The notes: a model not told the origin generated them from the letters alone. Shown: positions 25,959-34,633, counted from the first letter of the stretch. The stretch is 64,000 bases of DNA from Shouchella sp047238345 (GCF_047238345.1 NZ_JBDFMQ010000001.1:1550001-1614000); one strand, 5' to 3'. Program-made: numbers and translations.

Positions 25959-26384
25959 TCAATCAAACGAGATTTCATAAGGTGTGTGATCACCTTTATT
26001 CATTAATCGAATGGTTTTTGGCTTTAACTCTAACAAGATATACGACGGGTCAGTAGCACTGTCAAAATAGTGTTTCAATGAATCGTGCCAAAACGCATCC
26101 TTTGTTTCTTGATCGTCTCGAATGGTAGCTTTTCCTTGAAATTCAATAAACGCATCATCATAACCTTCGCCAGTATAACCTAGAAGCACATGAACATTAG
26201 GGTTTTCATCGATTTCTTCAGCTTTGTATGTGTCTTTGTCTGTCGGTGTAAAAAGCGTAAAATCCTTATTGTAAAACGTCATATAGCGTGAATGTGGCTT
26301 TTTGTCCTTCACCGTTGCAAGAGAACCAATTTTATGATCTTCCATAACAGCTAACACTTGTTCTTTCAATTTGTTTTCATCCAT
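25959..26384 (-). CDS. Pyridoxamine-5'-phosphate-oxidase-like general stress protein (YdaG/GS26 family)
   Basis: This 141-residue split-barrel flavin-binding protein has the start KIGSLATVKDKKPHSRYMTF (about residues 18-37) and the NPNVHVLLGY segment found in general stress protein 26 (YdaG). Family members bind FMN; the physiological role is unclear. I use ATG 26384, eight bases after AAGGAAG. A weak sigma-B-like promoter lies upstream on the minus strand (GTTTTA at 26439-26444, 15 bases, GGAATA at 26418-26423), consistent with but not proving stress control. Confidence 0.75.
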   Translation of the reverse strand: MDENKLKEQVLAVMEDHKIGSLATVKDKKPHSRYMTFYNKDFTLFTPTDKDTYKAEEIDENPNVHVLLGYTGEGYDDAFIEFQGKATIRDDQETKDAFWHDSLKHYFDSATDPSYILLELKPKTIRLMNKGDHTPYEISFD

Positions 26385-26584
26385 GCCAAACACTTCCTTT
26401 TCTTAAGCTATGAATAGTATTCCTCTCAAAATGAAAAATAAAACCTGAATATGTACGCGAACGTCACAAGGCGTTTTTCGTCTTGAAAAACGAAAGATGT
26501 ATAAAATCTTTTATTTTCGATGTTTATGAAAAGGTGATTTCGTCTATATAGAGAGTGTACAAAGTTTAAAGAGGAGTGTTAAAC

Positions 26585-26998
26585 ATGGCAGATATCGTTT
26601 ATACATCAAAAGCAACAGCTCAAGGTGGTCGTGAAGGTACCGTACAATCCGACGATCAATTTCTTGACTTAAATCTAGTAAAACCAGGTTCTAAAAAAGA
26701 AGGAACTAACCCAGAGCAATTGTTTGCAGCAGGTTATGCTTCTTGTTTTGATGGCGCTCTAAACTTAATGGCATCAAATGCAAAAAAAGACATTGAGTCT
26801 AAAACAACGGCTCACGTATCTTTAGTGAAAGATCCATCTGATAATGGCTTTCAAATCGGAGCCGAATTAGAAGTTGAAATTAATGGTGTGTCTCAAGAAG
26901 AGGCAGAGGAATTAGTTGAAAAAGCACATGAATTCTGTCCATATTCAAAAGCTACGCGAGGAAACATTCAAGTAAAACTAACGGCAAAAGCGCAATAA
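26585..26998 (+). CDS. ohr: Organic hydroperoxide resistance protein Ohr
   Basis: This 137-residue OsmC/Ohr-family peroxidase has the two redox cysteines C54 (YASCFDGAL) and C118 (HEFCPYSKATRGN) and the VKPGSKKEGTNPEQLFAAGY segment typical of Ohr. It detoxifies organic hydroperoxides with thiol (probably bacillithiol or lipoyl) reductants. I chose ATG 26585 behind GAGGAG; a GTG three codons earlier overlaps that site. No OhrR gene is adjacent. Confidence 0.9.
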   Translation: MADIVYTSKATAQGGREGTVQSDDQFLDLNLVKPGSKKEGTNPEQLFAAGYASCFDGALNLMASNAKKDIESKTTAHVSLVKDPSDNGFQIGAELEVEINGVSQEEAEELVEKAHEFCPYSKATRGNIQVKLTAKAQ

Positions 26999-27013
26999 TA
27001 AGGAGGGTGTGTA

Positions 27014-27805
27014 TTGTCACTAACAAAGGATTTAAAACGCTTAAAGCAAATTCAATGTGATAACGGTTGTTTAACGATCTACTTACAGACTGGGAAAACA
27101 AGTGTCGATCAACAAAAAGGAGAATGGAAGATTCGCCTGAAGAATGGGCTTAAAAAGCTTGAAGAATACTTAGAGGTTAGTGATAATGAACCCGAACTAC
27201 AAGCCTTTAAAAAATTAAAAAAACAAGCGGAGCAGCAAATTATGGAATTATCCACGAATATGCCGAAAAGCATTGTGTTCATTGGTTCTTCAGAAGGAGA
27301 TGTCCATTTAAAAAAGCTGCAAGTACCGGTCGAAAACGATTTTCGCTGGGAAAAACATCCAGTTGTTGACCAATTGGAAGCATTAGAAGAAAAATTTCCG
27401 TTATCGGGCATTGTTATGATTAAAAAAACCGATGTTCACACGGTGGAAACCAGTCTTGGCGAAGTCATCGAAGAAAAGCAGTATAGCTGGGACATTGAAT
27501 CAGAAGATTGGAAAGAATATGTTGGTGCAAGGCCGCAAGCTGAAGCAGGAGCTGCGCTTCACCGAGAACAATATGCCGATCGATTTGATGCGAACCAACA
27601 GCGATGGTTCAAAAAAATTGCTCAAAAAATTGAAAAAGAATCAAAGCAAAAAAACTGGTCAACGATGCACTTAGTTGGTTCACCTGACCAAACAAGTGAA
27701 TTTGCAAGGCAGTTGTCAAATCATGACCCGAAAATTTCAAAAAGAAATTTAGCCAAACTTAAATCCCATGAAATTGTTAAAGAGTTAAACGAAGAAGTGG
27801 TATAA
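27014..27805 (+). CDS. VLRF1-family aeRF1-type release-factor-like protein
   Basis: This 263-residue protein resembles the bacterial VLRF1 family, distant relatives of eukaryotic/archaeal release factor 1 and Vms1. The start LTKDLKRLKQIQCDNGCLT and YLQTGKTSVDQQKGEWKIRL is characteristic as I recall it, and a basic helical segment at about 180-215 contains ALHREQYADRFDANQQRWF. Family members are proposed to act at ribosomes, for example in rescue of stalled chains, but the function in Bacillaceae is not established. It starts at TTG behind AGGAGGG. It follows ohr by 15 bases, so it may be co-transcribed with it. Confidence 0.6.
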   Translation: MSLTKDLKRLKQIQCDNGCLTIYLQTGKTSVDQQKGEWKIRLKNGLKKLEEYLEVSDNEPELQAFKKLKKQAEQQIMELSTNMPKSIVFIGSSEGDVHLKKLQVPVENDFRWEKHPVVDQLEALEEKFPLSGIVMIKKTDVHTVETSLGEVIEEKQYSWDIESEDWKEYVGARPQAEAGAALHREQYADRFDANQQRWFKKIAQKIEKESKQKNWSTMHLVGSPDQTSEFARQLSNHDPKISKRNLAKLKSHEIVKELNEEVV

Positions 27806-27815
27806 GTTATGGTCC

Positions 27816-27852
27816 AAAACGCCTCGGAGTAAATGCTTCGAGGCGTTTTTTT
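27816..27852 (+). terminator. Terminator after the VLRF1-like gene
   Basis: Hairpin AACGCCTCGGAG-TAAATG-CTTCGAGGCGTT followed by a run of T residues. Confidence 0.88.
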
Positions 27853-27876
27853 AGCTAAAAAGAACGAGCAAAGACT

Positions 27877-27906
27877 TTGACATTTAAAGAAAGCGGTCGC
27901 TATAAT
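27877..27906 (+). promoter_or_regulatory. Consensus sigma-A promoter of the DHA2 efflux gene
   Basis: TTGACA (27877-27882), an 18-base spacer and TATAAT (27901-27906). Both hexamers are perfect, so the transporter is probably expressed constitutively unless a repressor acts. Confidence 0.8.
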
Positions 27907-27945
27907 GAGGTACATCTATTAGTTTGAGAAAAAGAAGGTTATGGA

Positions 27946-29334
27946 ATGAGTGAGGAAAAAGAAGAAATACCACAATTTAATAAAAAACCTTTAGTTGCTG
28001 TATTGTTGATCGGTGCTTTTGTGGCCATCTTAAATCAAACGCTTTTAACAACAGCTTTACCGCACTTAATGGCAGACTTAGATATTAACGAAAATGCAGC
28101 ACAGTGGGTAACGACGATCTTTATGCTTGTTAATGGAATTATGATTCCAATAACGGCTTTTTTAATTGAAAAATTTAAGGCACGATCACTTTTCTTAACG
28201 GCTATGACGTTGTTTGGAATCGGAACGTTAATTTGTGCCATTTCGCCAAACTTTAGCATGTTGCTAGTCGGACGTGTCGTTCAAGCTTCTGGAGCAGGAA
28301 TCATGATGCCGCTCATGCAAACGGTATTTTTACTAATCTTCCCAAAAGAACGGCGCGGAACGGCGATGGGAATGGTAGGGCTTGTCATTTCTTTCGCCCC
28401 AGCGATTGGCCCAACATTGTCCGGCTGGCTAGTTGAATCGTATCATTGGAGTATTTTATTTTGGATTTTACTTCCAGTTGTCATTATTGATATTATTGCG
28501 GCGATCTTTATTATGCGTAATGTCACAACACTGCGTCACCCGAAACTCGATATTGGTTCAATTCTTTTATCAACGTTTGGTTTTGGAGGATTACTCTTTG
28601 CGTTCTCGAATGCTGGACAAGCAAGCTGGGGAAGCCCACTTGTTTACGTGCCATTAGTTATTGGGGTTTCTTCGTTATTCTTTTTTATTACGAGACAATT
28701 AAAGCTCGATCATCCAATTTTAGAATTTCGTGTGTTTACCTATCCAGTCTTTTCATTAACAACGGCGATGGGGATGCTCGTATTTGTCTCGTTAGTTGGA
28801 CCAGCAACGATCTTACCGATTTTCATGCAAAATATGCAAGGATATTCTGCGCTTGAAACTGGATTAACGATCCTACCAGGTGCGGTGCTAATGGGGATTA
28901 TGTCGCCAATTACAGGACGTATTTTTGATAAATTTGGAGCTAGACTGCTTGCTATTATTGGCTTGACACTCATTTTTGTTTCATCGTTATTTTATACCAA
29001 TCTTTCAGCAGAGACGTCATTAACGTATTTAACGGTTGTCTATGCAGTAAGAATGTTTGGTTTGTCTCTTGTATTAATGCCTGTGACGACAGCTGGGTTA
29101 AATGTTCTACCGAGAGAACTCATTCCTCATGGGACAGCTATGAATAACACAATGAGGCAAGTGTCTGGCTCGATTGGAACGGCAATTCTAGTGTCGGTTA
29201 TGACCTCTTCCGCTTCAACTGAACAAAGTGAGTCAATGATTCAAGGGGTAAACAATGCATTTATTGTTGCTACCGTTGTAGCGTTTATTAGTTTAATCAT
29301 GGCGTTCTTTATTAAGAAAAACCCTCGAAAGTAG
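27946..29334 (+). CDS. DHA2-family MFS multidrug efflux transporter
   Basis: This 462-residue protein has about 13-14 hydrophobic segments and DHA2 marks: FVAILNQTLLTTALP in helix 1, QWVTTIFMLVNGIMIPITAFL, and the motif-C region GLVISFAPAIGPTLSGWLVE (about 145-164). It is most like LmrB/MdeA/EmrB-type drug:H+ antiporters, which export lipophilic compounds. No TetR or MarR regulator sits next to it. The substrate cannot be told from sequence. A weak hairpin with ATCATTT and AAATGAT arms around 29376-29396 may end the transcript. Confidence 0.83.
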   Translation: MSEEKEEIPQFNKKPLVAVLLIGAFVAILNQTLLTTALPHLMADLDINENAAQWVTTIFMLVNGIMIPITAFLIEKFKARSLFLTAMTLFGIGTLICAISPNFSMLLVGRVVQASGAGIMMPLMQTVFLLIFPKERRGTAMGMVGLVISFAPAIGPTLSGWLVESYHWSILFWILLPVVIIDIIAAIFIMRNVTTLRHPKLDIGSILLSTFGFGGLLFAFSNAGQASWGSPLVYVPLVIGVSSLFFFITRQLKLDHPILEFRVFTYPVFSLTTAMGMLVFVSLVGPATILPIFMQNMQGYSALETGLTILPGAVLMGIMSPITGRIFDKFGARLLAIIGLTLIFVSSLFYTNLSAETSLTYLTVVYAVRMFGLSLVLMPVTTAGLNVLPRELIPHGTAMNNTMRQVSGSIGTAILVSVMTSSASTEQSESMIQGVNNAFIVATVVAFISLIMAFFIKKNPRK

Positions 29335-29458
29335 AATAAGGTAGTGGCTCAACCGAACATTTTCAAGTTCATTTAATCATTTTAAACAAATGATGTTTTC
29401 TCTCATCTTCAATCGGGTAATAATAGAAGTAGACACAGTTTTTGAAGGAGAGATAGAC

Positions 29459-29656
29459 ATGAAGGAATATACTGTAACACCAAATAAAGATGCGACTACG
29501 TGGTTTGTAAAAATTGAGGACATTGCGCCTCATGAAGAGTATGACAAGCAAGCAAAAGCGATCGAAGCAGGCGAGAAATTGGCGAAGGAAAATCAGCCAA
29601 GCCGTCTAATTATTTTCGATGAGTACCATGATCAACAAGAAATCAGAACGTATTAA
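29459..29656 (+). CDS. DUF2188 small protein
   Basis: This 65-residue soluble protein fits the DUF2188 family: a YTVTPNKDATTWFVKIED start, a helix rich in Lys/Ala/Glu (KQAKAIEAGEKLAKEN) and a RLIIFDEYHDQQE end. The function is unknown. I chose ATG 29459, which has GAAGGAGAG upstream. A related domain appears in the gene at 55249-55659. Confidence 0.72.
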   Translation: MKEYTVTPNKDATTWFVKIEDIAPHEEYDKQAKAIEAGEKLAKENQPSRLIIFDEYHDQQEIRTY

Positions 29657-29669
29657 AAAATGATTTAAA

Positions 29670-29703
29670 GGTGATTCGCTCTATCGCGAATCGCCTTTTT
29701 TTG
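29670..29703 (+). terminator. Terminator after the DUF2188 gene
   Basis: Arms GGTGATTCGC and GCGAATCGCC (one G-T pair) with a TTTTTTT tail. Confidence 0.8.
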
Positions 29704-29722
29704 TTGTCCTTTTCCTTACATT

Positions 29723-29751
29723 GTATAGAAAGGTTTTGAATGGAAAGACTA
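29723..29751 (+). promoter_or_regulatory. Sigma-F-type promoter of dacF
   Basis: GTATA at 29723-29727, a 14-base spacer and GGAAAGACTA at 29742-29751. The -10 matches GGNRANANTR at every defined position and the -35 matches GYWTA. This fits forespore expression of dacF by sigma-F, as known in B. subtilis. Confidence 0.7.
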
Positions 29752-29791
29752 GCTGATAGTTTTTTACATAAAGGATAATGGAGGGACATGT

Positions 29792-30955
29792 ATGAAAAAG
29801 CTTTTAATTCGCATTCTTGTTTTACTTATGTTGTCAACCGCCGTGAGCTTGCCAGTTCATGCAGCGGAGGAGAAAAAAGCACCGTTAGGAGAGAAAACGT
29901 TATCAGCCATTGTGATTGAGCGGGATACTGGGGAGGTTATTTTTGAAAAAAATAGCAATAAGTCTTTGCCCCCAGCGAGCATGACGAAAATCATGACTAT
30001 GTTGCTTATCATGGAAGCAATTGATGAAGGAAAGCTAAAGTATGAAGATCAAGTAACTGTTAGTGAATACGCAGCTTCTATGGGGGGATCACAGATCTTT
30101 TTAGAAGCGGGAGAACAAATGAGCGTTAATGATATGCTGAAAGGGATTGCGGTAGCGTCTGGTAACGATGCGGCAGTCGCGATGGCGGAGCATCTTGCTG
30201 GTTCTGAAGAAGCGTTTGTGAAAATGATGAATGAAAAAGCAAGTGAACTAAACTTAGAGCAAACATCATTTAAAAATACGAACGGATTACCTGTTGATAA
30301 TCATTATTCTTCTGCACATGATTTAGCGATCATTGCAAAAGAATTACTGAAATACGAGAAAATCACCGATTATACGAGTATTTATGAAGACTATTTGCGA
30401 AAAGGAACAGATAAAGAATTTTGGTTAGTTAATACAAACAAACTTGTTCGGTTTTATCCCGGTGTAGATGGATTGAAAACAGGCTTTACGCAAGAAGCAA
30501 AATATGGTCTAACAGCAACCGCTGAAAAAGACGGAATGCGCGTTATCGCAGTTGTAATGGGTGCACCAACGTCAAAAGAACGAAATGCAGAAGTGACCTC
30601 TTTGCTCGATCATGCGTTTAACCAGTATTCAACCGAAACACTATTTAAAAAAGGGGATACGTTAGGTGAAGCAAAAGTTGTAAAAGGCGATCAAAAAAGG
30701 ATTGAAGCGATTACGGACGACCAGGTATCCATCCTGCTAAAAAAAGGAGAAGAAGCGAAAGAACCGGAAGTGACAGTAGCGCTAGACGAACATGTGGCTG
30801 CACCAATTGAAAAAGGCGATGTTGTTGGGAGTTTAACCGTACAGCTTGATGGGGACACCGTTGTATCAACTGATTTAATTGCAGCAGAGTCGGTAGATAC
30901 GGCTTCCTGGTGGCAATTATTTAAACGAACGTTGTCAACTTTTGCAGGGAAATAA
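29792..30955 (+). CDS. dacF: Sporulation D-alanyl-D-alanine carboxypeptidase DacF
   Basis: This 387-residue low-molecular-weight penicillin-binding protein has a signal peptide cleaved near VHA-A (residue 24). Its catalytic motifs are SMTK (nucleophile S63), SGN (ASGNDAA, about 124) and KTG (DGLKTGFT), and a C-terminal beta domain with an amphipathic tail ends in WWQLFKRTLSTF. DacF trims peptide stems of forespore peptidoglycan and affects cortex cross-linking. Position just before spoIIAA and a good sigma-F promoter agree with that role. Confidence 0.92.
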   Translation: MKKLLIRILVLLMLSTAVSLPVHAAEEKKAPLGEKTLSAIVIERDTGEVIFEKNSNKSLPPASMTKIMTMLLIMEAIDEGKLKYEDQVTVSEYAASMGGSQIFLEAGEQMSVNDMLKGIAVASGNDAAVAMAEHLAGSEEAFVKMMNEKASELNLEQTSFKNTNGLPVDNHYSSAHDLAIIAKELLKYEKITDYTSIYEDYLRKGTDKEFWLVNTNKLVRFYPGVDGLKTGFTQEAKYGLTATAEKDGMRVIAVVMGAPTSKERNAEVTSLLDHAFNQYSTETLFKKGDTLGEAKVVKGDQKRIEAITDDQVSILLKKGEEAKEPEVTVALDEHVAAPIEKGDVVGSLTVQLDGDTVVSTDLIAAESVDTASWWQLFKRTLSTFAGK

Positions 30956-31001
30956 AGAACGGTTAGAAGTTTCGACTAACAGACACTACTTTTGTCAACA
31001 A

Positions 31002-31029
31002 CAAGGATTTCAAGCGAATAAAATGGAAT
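31002..31029 (+). promoter_or_regulatory. Sigma-H-type promoter of the spoIIA operon
   Basis: CAAGGATTT (31002-31010), a 12-base spacer and ATGGAAT (31023-31029) match the sigma-H consensus RNAGGAWWW/RNNGAAT at all but the first position. In B. subtilis spoIIA is transcribed by sigma-H at the start of sporulation. Confidence 0.7.
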
Positions 31030-31065
31030 GATAGCATGGAGTAAAGTTTAGATGGAGGTGTTTTC

Positions 31066-31410
31066 ATGACATTACAAATTCAACTGGAACAAAAACACAA
31101 TGTGTTGCTTGTGAGATTGACTGGTGAACTGGATCACCATGCAGCGAAAACGCTGCGCGCAGAAGTTGAAGCCCACTTACCGCAAACAAAACATATTTTA
31201 CTAAACCTGGAGGGGCTTTCGTTTATGGATAGCTCTGGACTTGGTGTCATATTAGGACGGTATAAACAAATCACGGCAGCTGGTGGAGAAATGGTCGTTT
31301 GCGCGATCTCACCTGCTGTTGAGCGTTTGTTTGAAATGTCAGGGATGTTCAAAATTATTCGCTTCGAGGAAAATGAAGATTTTGCTTTGCAAAAGTTAGG
31401 GGTGGCTTAA
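31066..31410 (+). CDS. spoIIAA: Anti-sigma-F factor antagonist SpoIIAA
   Basis: This 114-residue STAS-domain protein has the phosphorylation region LSFMDSSGLGVILGRY, with S57 the likely target of the SpoIIAB kinase. Unphosphorylated SpoIIAA binds SpoIIAB and frees sigma-F in the forespore. It starts behind TGGAGGTG and is followed three bases later by spoIIAB. Confidence 0.95.
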   Translation: MTLQIQLEQKHNVLLVRLTGELDHHAAKTLRAEVEAHLPQTKHILLNLEGLSFMDSSGLGVILGRYKQITAAGGEMVVCAISPAVERLFEMSGMFKIIRFEENEDFALQKLGVA

Positions 31411-31413
31411 GCA

Positions 31414-31854
31414 ATGGAAAATAAAATGGACCTTTCATTTAGTGCAAAAAGTGAGAACGAAGCATTTGCAAGAGTGACAGTCGGTGCGTTTTTAGCACAG
31501 CTTGACCCAACGATGGAAGAGTTAACAGAAATTAAAACAGTTGTTTCTGAAGCAGTCACCAATGCCATTATTCACGGCTATGATAATGATGAGACCGAAA
31601 CTGTTTATATTTCAGCTGAACTACGAGACAACGAAATTGAAATTATCATTCGTGATGAAGGCAACGGCATCATGGATATTGATGAGGCAAGAGAGCCATT
31701 GTATACGTCAAAACCTGAACTTGAGCGCTCGGGTATGGGTTTTACGATCATGGAAAATTTTTGTCATGAAATGAGAGTCGTCTCAGAACCTTTACTTGGG
31801 ACGACCGTGTATCTAAAGAAACAATTAACAAAATCAAAGGCCATATGCAGATAA
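31414..31854 (+). CDS. spoIIAB: Anti-sigma-F factor and protein kinase SpoIIAB
   Basis: This 146-residue GHKL ATPase has the N-box VSEAVTNAIIHGY (about residues 44-56), a G1 box RDEGNGIMD (about 82-90) and the GMGFTIM G2 region. It holds sigma-F inactive and phosphorylates SpoIIAA. AGGGGTGG precedes the ATG. The gene sits between spoIIAA and sigF as in all bacilli. Confidence 0.95.
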   Translation: MENKMDLSFSAKSENEAFARVTVGAFLAQLDPTMEELTEIKTVVSEAVTNAIIHGYDNDETETVYISAELRDNEIEIIIRDEGNGIMDIDEAREPLYTSKPELERSGMGFTIMENFCHEMRVVSEPLLGTTVYLKKQLTKSKAICR

Positions 31855-31866
31855 GGGGTCTTGCTA

Positions 31867-32625
31867 ATGAGCGCTGAGCTAAAAAAAAGTACAAAAAAGA
31901 TGTTGACTGATCAAGAATTAAAAGATTTAATCGCGAAAAGTCAGCAAGGTGATACAGAAGCTCGCGATTTAATTGTTAACAAGAATACTCGTCTCGTATG
32001 GTCTGTGGTTCAACGTTTTATGAATCGAGGCTATGAAGCAGAAGATCTTTTTCAAATTGGCTGCATCGGTCTAATAAAATCAGTGGACAAGTTCGATTTA
32101 TCCTATGATGTAAAGTTTTCCACTTATGCGGTACCGATGATTATTGGCGAGATTCAACGATTTTTAAGAGATGACGGCACAGTGAAAGTCAGTCGTTCAA
32201 TTAAAGAGTTAAGCAACAAAATTCGTAAAGCCAAGGACGACTTAACAAAAGAATATCGTCGTACGCCAACTGTAAACGAAATTGCTGTTCATTTAGGCGT
32301 TACACCAGAAGAAGTCGTGTTTGCTGGAGACGCTAATCGGAGCTTAACGTCCATTCATGAAACGGTTTATGAGAATGATGGAGATCCGATAACGTTGATG
32401 GACCAAATCGCAGATCAAAGCCAAGTAAAGTGGTTTGACAAAATTGCGTTAAAGGAAGCGATCCGAGATTTAGAAGAACGAGAACGTTTAATTGTTTACT
32501 TACGTTACTACAAAGATCAAACACAGTCTGAAGTAGCAGAGCGGCTTGGCATTTCGCAAGTGCAAGTGTCTCGTTTAGAGAAAAAGATTCTCGATCAAAT
32601 GAAAGAAATTATGTCAGAAACATAA
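31867..32625 (+). CDS. sigF: RNA polymerase sigma-F factor
   Basis: This 252-residue sigma-70-family factor has region 2 (DLFQIGCIGLIKSVDKFD and YAVPMIIGEIQRFLRDDG, about residues 60-100), region 3 and region 4 with a C-terminal helix-turn-helix (SEVAERLGISQVQVSRLEKKI). It directs the first forespore-specific genes. I use ATG 31867, eight bases after AAGGGG, instead of TTG 31861. A terminator follows. Confidence 0.95.
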   Translation: MSAELKKSTKKMLTDQELKDLIAKSQQGDTEARDLIVNKNTRLVWSVVQRFMNRGYEAEDLFQIGCIGLIKSVDKFDLSYDVKFSTYAVPMIIGEIQRFLRDDGTVKVSRSIKELSNKIRKAKDDLTKEYRRTPTVNEIAVHLGVTPEEVVFAGDANRSLTSIHETVYENDGDPITLMDQIADQSQVKWFDKIALKEAIRDLEERERLIVYLRYYKDQTQSEVAERLGISQVQVSRLEKKILDQMKEIMSET

Positions 32626-32640
32626 GAATAAATTTAGGGA

Positions 32641-32668
32641 AACCCAGATTATTGGAATCTGGGTTTTT
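32641..32668 (+). terminator. Terminator after sigF
   Basis: Arms AACCCAGATT and AATCTGGGTT around ATTGG, then TTTTG. It separates the spoIIA operon from the spoVA operon. Confidence 0.8.
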
Positions 32669-32741
32669 TGTGTGTGGCGTGAGTGTCTGTTCTTTTTTTA
32701 TGCTTTCCCCTTTATAAAAACGAAGAAGTACGGTTAGAAAC

Positions 32742-32771
32742 GAATGGAAATGATCAGATTGCAGCATACTA
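32742..32771 (+). promoter_or_regulatory. Sigma-G-type promoter of the spoVA operon
   Basis: GAATG (32742-32746), an 18-base spacer and CATACTA (32765-32771) match GHATR/CATNMTA at every defined position. spoVA is a known sigma-G operon. Confidence 0.75.
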
Positions 32772-32799
32772 TTGCCAAATCGCTTTGTAAGGAGGACGT

Positions 32800-33258
32800 A
32801 TGTTAAAAGCAGAAGAAAAGGTCAACTACAAAGAAAACGTCCGTTTGTTTGCAGCAAAAACGCGATTTTTTAAGCATGGTTGTTTGGCGTTTCTAATTGG
32901 TGGCTGTATAAGTGTTTTTGGTCAATTCTTATACGACGGACTACGGTTTTTCTTTCAATTAAATCCACAAATGGCTACGAGCTATATGATTGTTATTCTT
33001 ATTACCTTATCGGCGTTTGCAACAGGATTTGGTGTTTACAAAAAAGGGGCGCAGCTTTTTGGAGCAGGACTACTTGTTCCCATAACTGGATTTGCGCATG
33101 CCATGGTTGCTACGGCACTCGATCATCGATCAGAAGGTTTTTTCTCTGGAATAGGCGTTCATTTATTTCGCATTGTGGGTCCCATTTTAATCTTCGGGAT
33201 TACAGCGGCTTACGTAGTAAGTTTTTCTCGTCTATTCATTCATATGATCCTGAAATAA
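32800..33258 (+). CDS. spoVAC: Stage V sporulation protein SpoVAC
   Basis: This 152-residue membrane protein has about four hydrophobic segments and the conserved FLIGGCISVFGQFLYD and GAGLLVPITGFAHAMVATALD segments. SpoVAC is the mechanosensitive channel-like part of the SpoVA complex in the inner spore membrane, needed for dipicolinic acid movement. Here it is the first spoVA gene, directly behind a sigma-G promoter; spoVAA and spoVAB, which precede it in B. subtilis, are missing. Confidence 0.93.
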   Translation: MLKAEEKVNYKENVRLFAAKTRFFKHGCLAFLIGGCISVFGQFLYDGLRFFFQLNPQMATSYMIVILITLSAFATGFGVYKKGAQLFGAGLLVPITGFAHAMVATALDHRSEGFFSGIGVHLFRIVGPILIFGITAAYVVSFSRLFIHMILK

Positions 33259-33271
33259 AGAGGAGCACGTT

Positions 33272-34279
33272 ATGTTCAACAAGAATCGGATTCTTTCATT
33301 TAAAACACCTGTATATGTGGAAGCAAGAGGAACGGCAGTAGGTCCTAAAGAAGGAAAGGGTCCGCTAGGTCATTCTTTTGATCATGTATTTCCAAATCTA
33401 ATGTGCGGAGAGAAAGACTGGCAGGCGGCAGAAACAAAATTGATGGAAAAAGCTATTTCACTTTGTTTACATAAAGAAAACATCAAAAATAATCACTTAG
33501 ATCTTTTTGTTGCAGGTGATTTAACGAATCAAAGTACAGTATCTAGTCAAATTGCGACCAAGTTAAACATTCCTTTTTTAGGTAGTTATTCGGCTTGTGC
33601 CACATCAATTGAAAATTTACTTGTCGCTGGTATGTGGATTAACGGAGGAGGAGCAAAGCGTGTACTTTGTGCATCGAGTAGTCATCTCGGAGTGTGCGAG
33701 AAACAGTTTCGTTTTCCGATTGAATTTGCTCAACAAAAACCTGATACTGCGCAAACCACTGTGACAGGCTCAGGTGCGTTGGTTTTAGGAAGACATCAAT
33801 CACTGATTCAAATGACAGAAGGAATTGTAGGCAGAGTCGTCGATTTTGGCATCAAAAATCCTTATGAACTGGGTGCGGCTATGGCACCAGCGGCAGCGAA
33901 TACATTGCTTGAATATTTACAGCAAACAAATCAATCGCCAGCTGATTTTGATTTGATTCTTACGGGTGATTTAGCGCGCTCAGGAAGTGAGATCTTTAAA
34001 AAATTGTTGCGTGAACATGGCGTTGCGATGGTTGATCATTATGATGATTGCGGAGTCATGATCTATGGAACAAATCAACAAGCGTTTGCTGGAGGAAGTG
34101 GAGCAGGGTGTTGTGCTAGCGTCGTGTTTGGCCATGTGTTTGACCAGATACTAGCCAAGCAGTTATCACGTGTATTGGTCATCGCTACAGGCGCGTTGCA
34201 TAGTTCGAATACAGTTCAGCAAAAAAAGACCATTCCCTGTATTGCTCACGCTGTCGTGTTTGAAAGAAGGGGGAGTTAG
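33272..34279 (+). CDS. spoVAD: Stage V sporulation protein SpoVAD
   Basis: This 335-residue protein has a thiolase-like fold with GSYSACATSIENLLVAG (about residues 106-122) and TGSGALVLGRHQS. SpoVAD binds dipicolinic acid on the outer face of the inner spore membrane and is essential for its uptake. It follows spoVAC by 13 bases with AGAGGAG, and spoVAEb starts directly after its stop. Confidence 0.95.
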   Translation: MFNKNRILSFKTPVYVEARGTAVGPKEGKGPLGHSFDHVFPNLMCGEKDWQAAETKLMEKAISLCLHKENIKNNHLDLFVAGDLTNQSTVSSQIATKLNIPFLGSYSACATSIENLLVAGMWINGGGAKRVLCASSSHLGVCEKQFRFPIEFAQQKPDTAQTTVTGSGALVLGRHQSLIQMTEGIVGRVVDFGIKNPYELGAAMAPAAANTLLEYLQQTNQSPADFDLILTGDLARSGSEIFKKLLREHGVAMVDHYDDCGVMIYGTNQQAFAGGSGAGCCASVVFGHVFDQILAKQLSRVLVIATGALHSSNTVQQKKTIPCIAHAVVFERRGS

Positions 34280-34633
34280 ATGATTTACTTTTGGGCATTT
34301 ATTGTTGGTGGAGCCATTTGTTTGCTCGGACAATTTTTGCTGGACATTGTGAAGCTAACATCCATTCAAATGTTAGTCACATTAGTCATTATTGGCATTA
34401 TATTAGATGGATTCGGCTTATATGAAAAATTAATTTCACTTGCTGGAGCTGGTGCGACCGTTCCAATCACAGGCTTAGGATATTCTCTCGTTCATAGTGC
34501 CATGCAAAATGGGGAAAATGGATTGTTTTATATTAGCGATGGCGTCTTTGAACTTGCATCAACAACAATTGTTTTTTCTATTTTGCTCAGTTTGGTCATT
34601 GCAATCGTGTTTAAACCAAAGGGGGTTACGTAA
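34280..34633 (+). CDS. spoVAEB: Stage V sporulation protein SpoVAEb
   Basis: This 117-residue membrane protein is homologous to SpoVAC over its four hydrophobic segments (GGAICLLGQFLLD near the start and GAGATVPITGLGYSLVHSAM in the middle). It is part of the dipicolinate channel. Its ATG directly follows the spoVAD stop, and its stop overlaps the next start as TAATG. Confidence 0.93.
   Translation: MIYFWAFIVGGAICLLGQFLLDIVKLTSIQMLVTLVIIGIILDGFGLYEKLISLAGAGATVPITGLGYSLVHSAMQNGENGLFYISDGVFELASTTIVFSILLSLVIAIVFKPKGVT

Noticed and set aside
26418..26444. Sigma-B promoter for the general-stress-like protein
   Set aside because: GTTTTA, 15 bases, GGAATA is too far from GTTTAA/GGGTAT to call; noted only in the gene entry.
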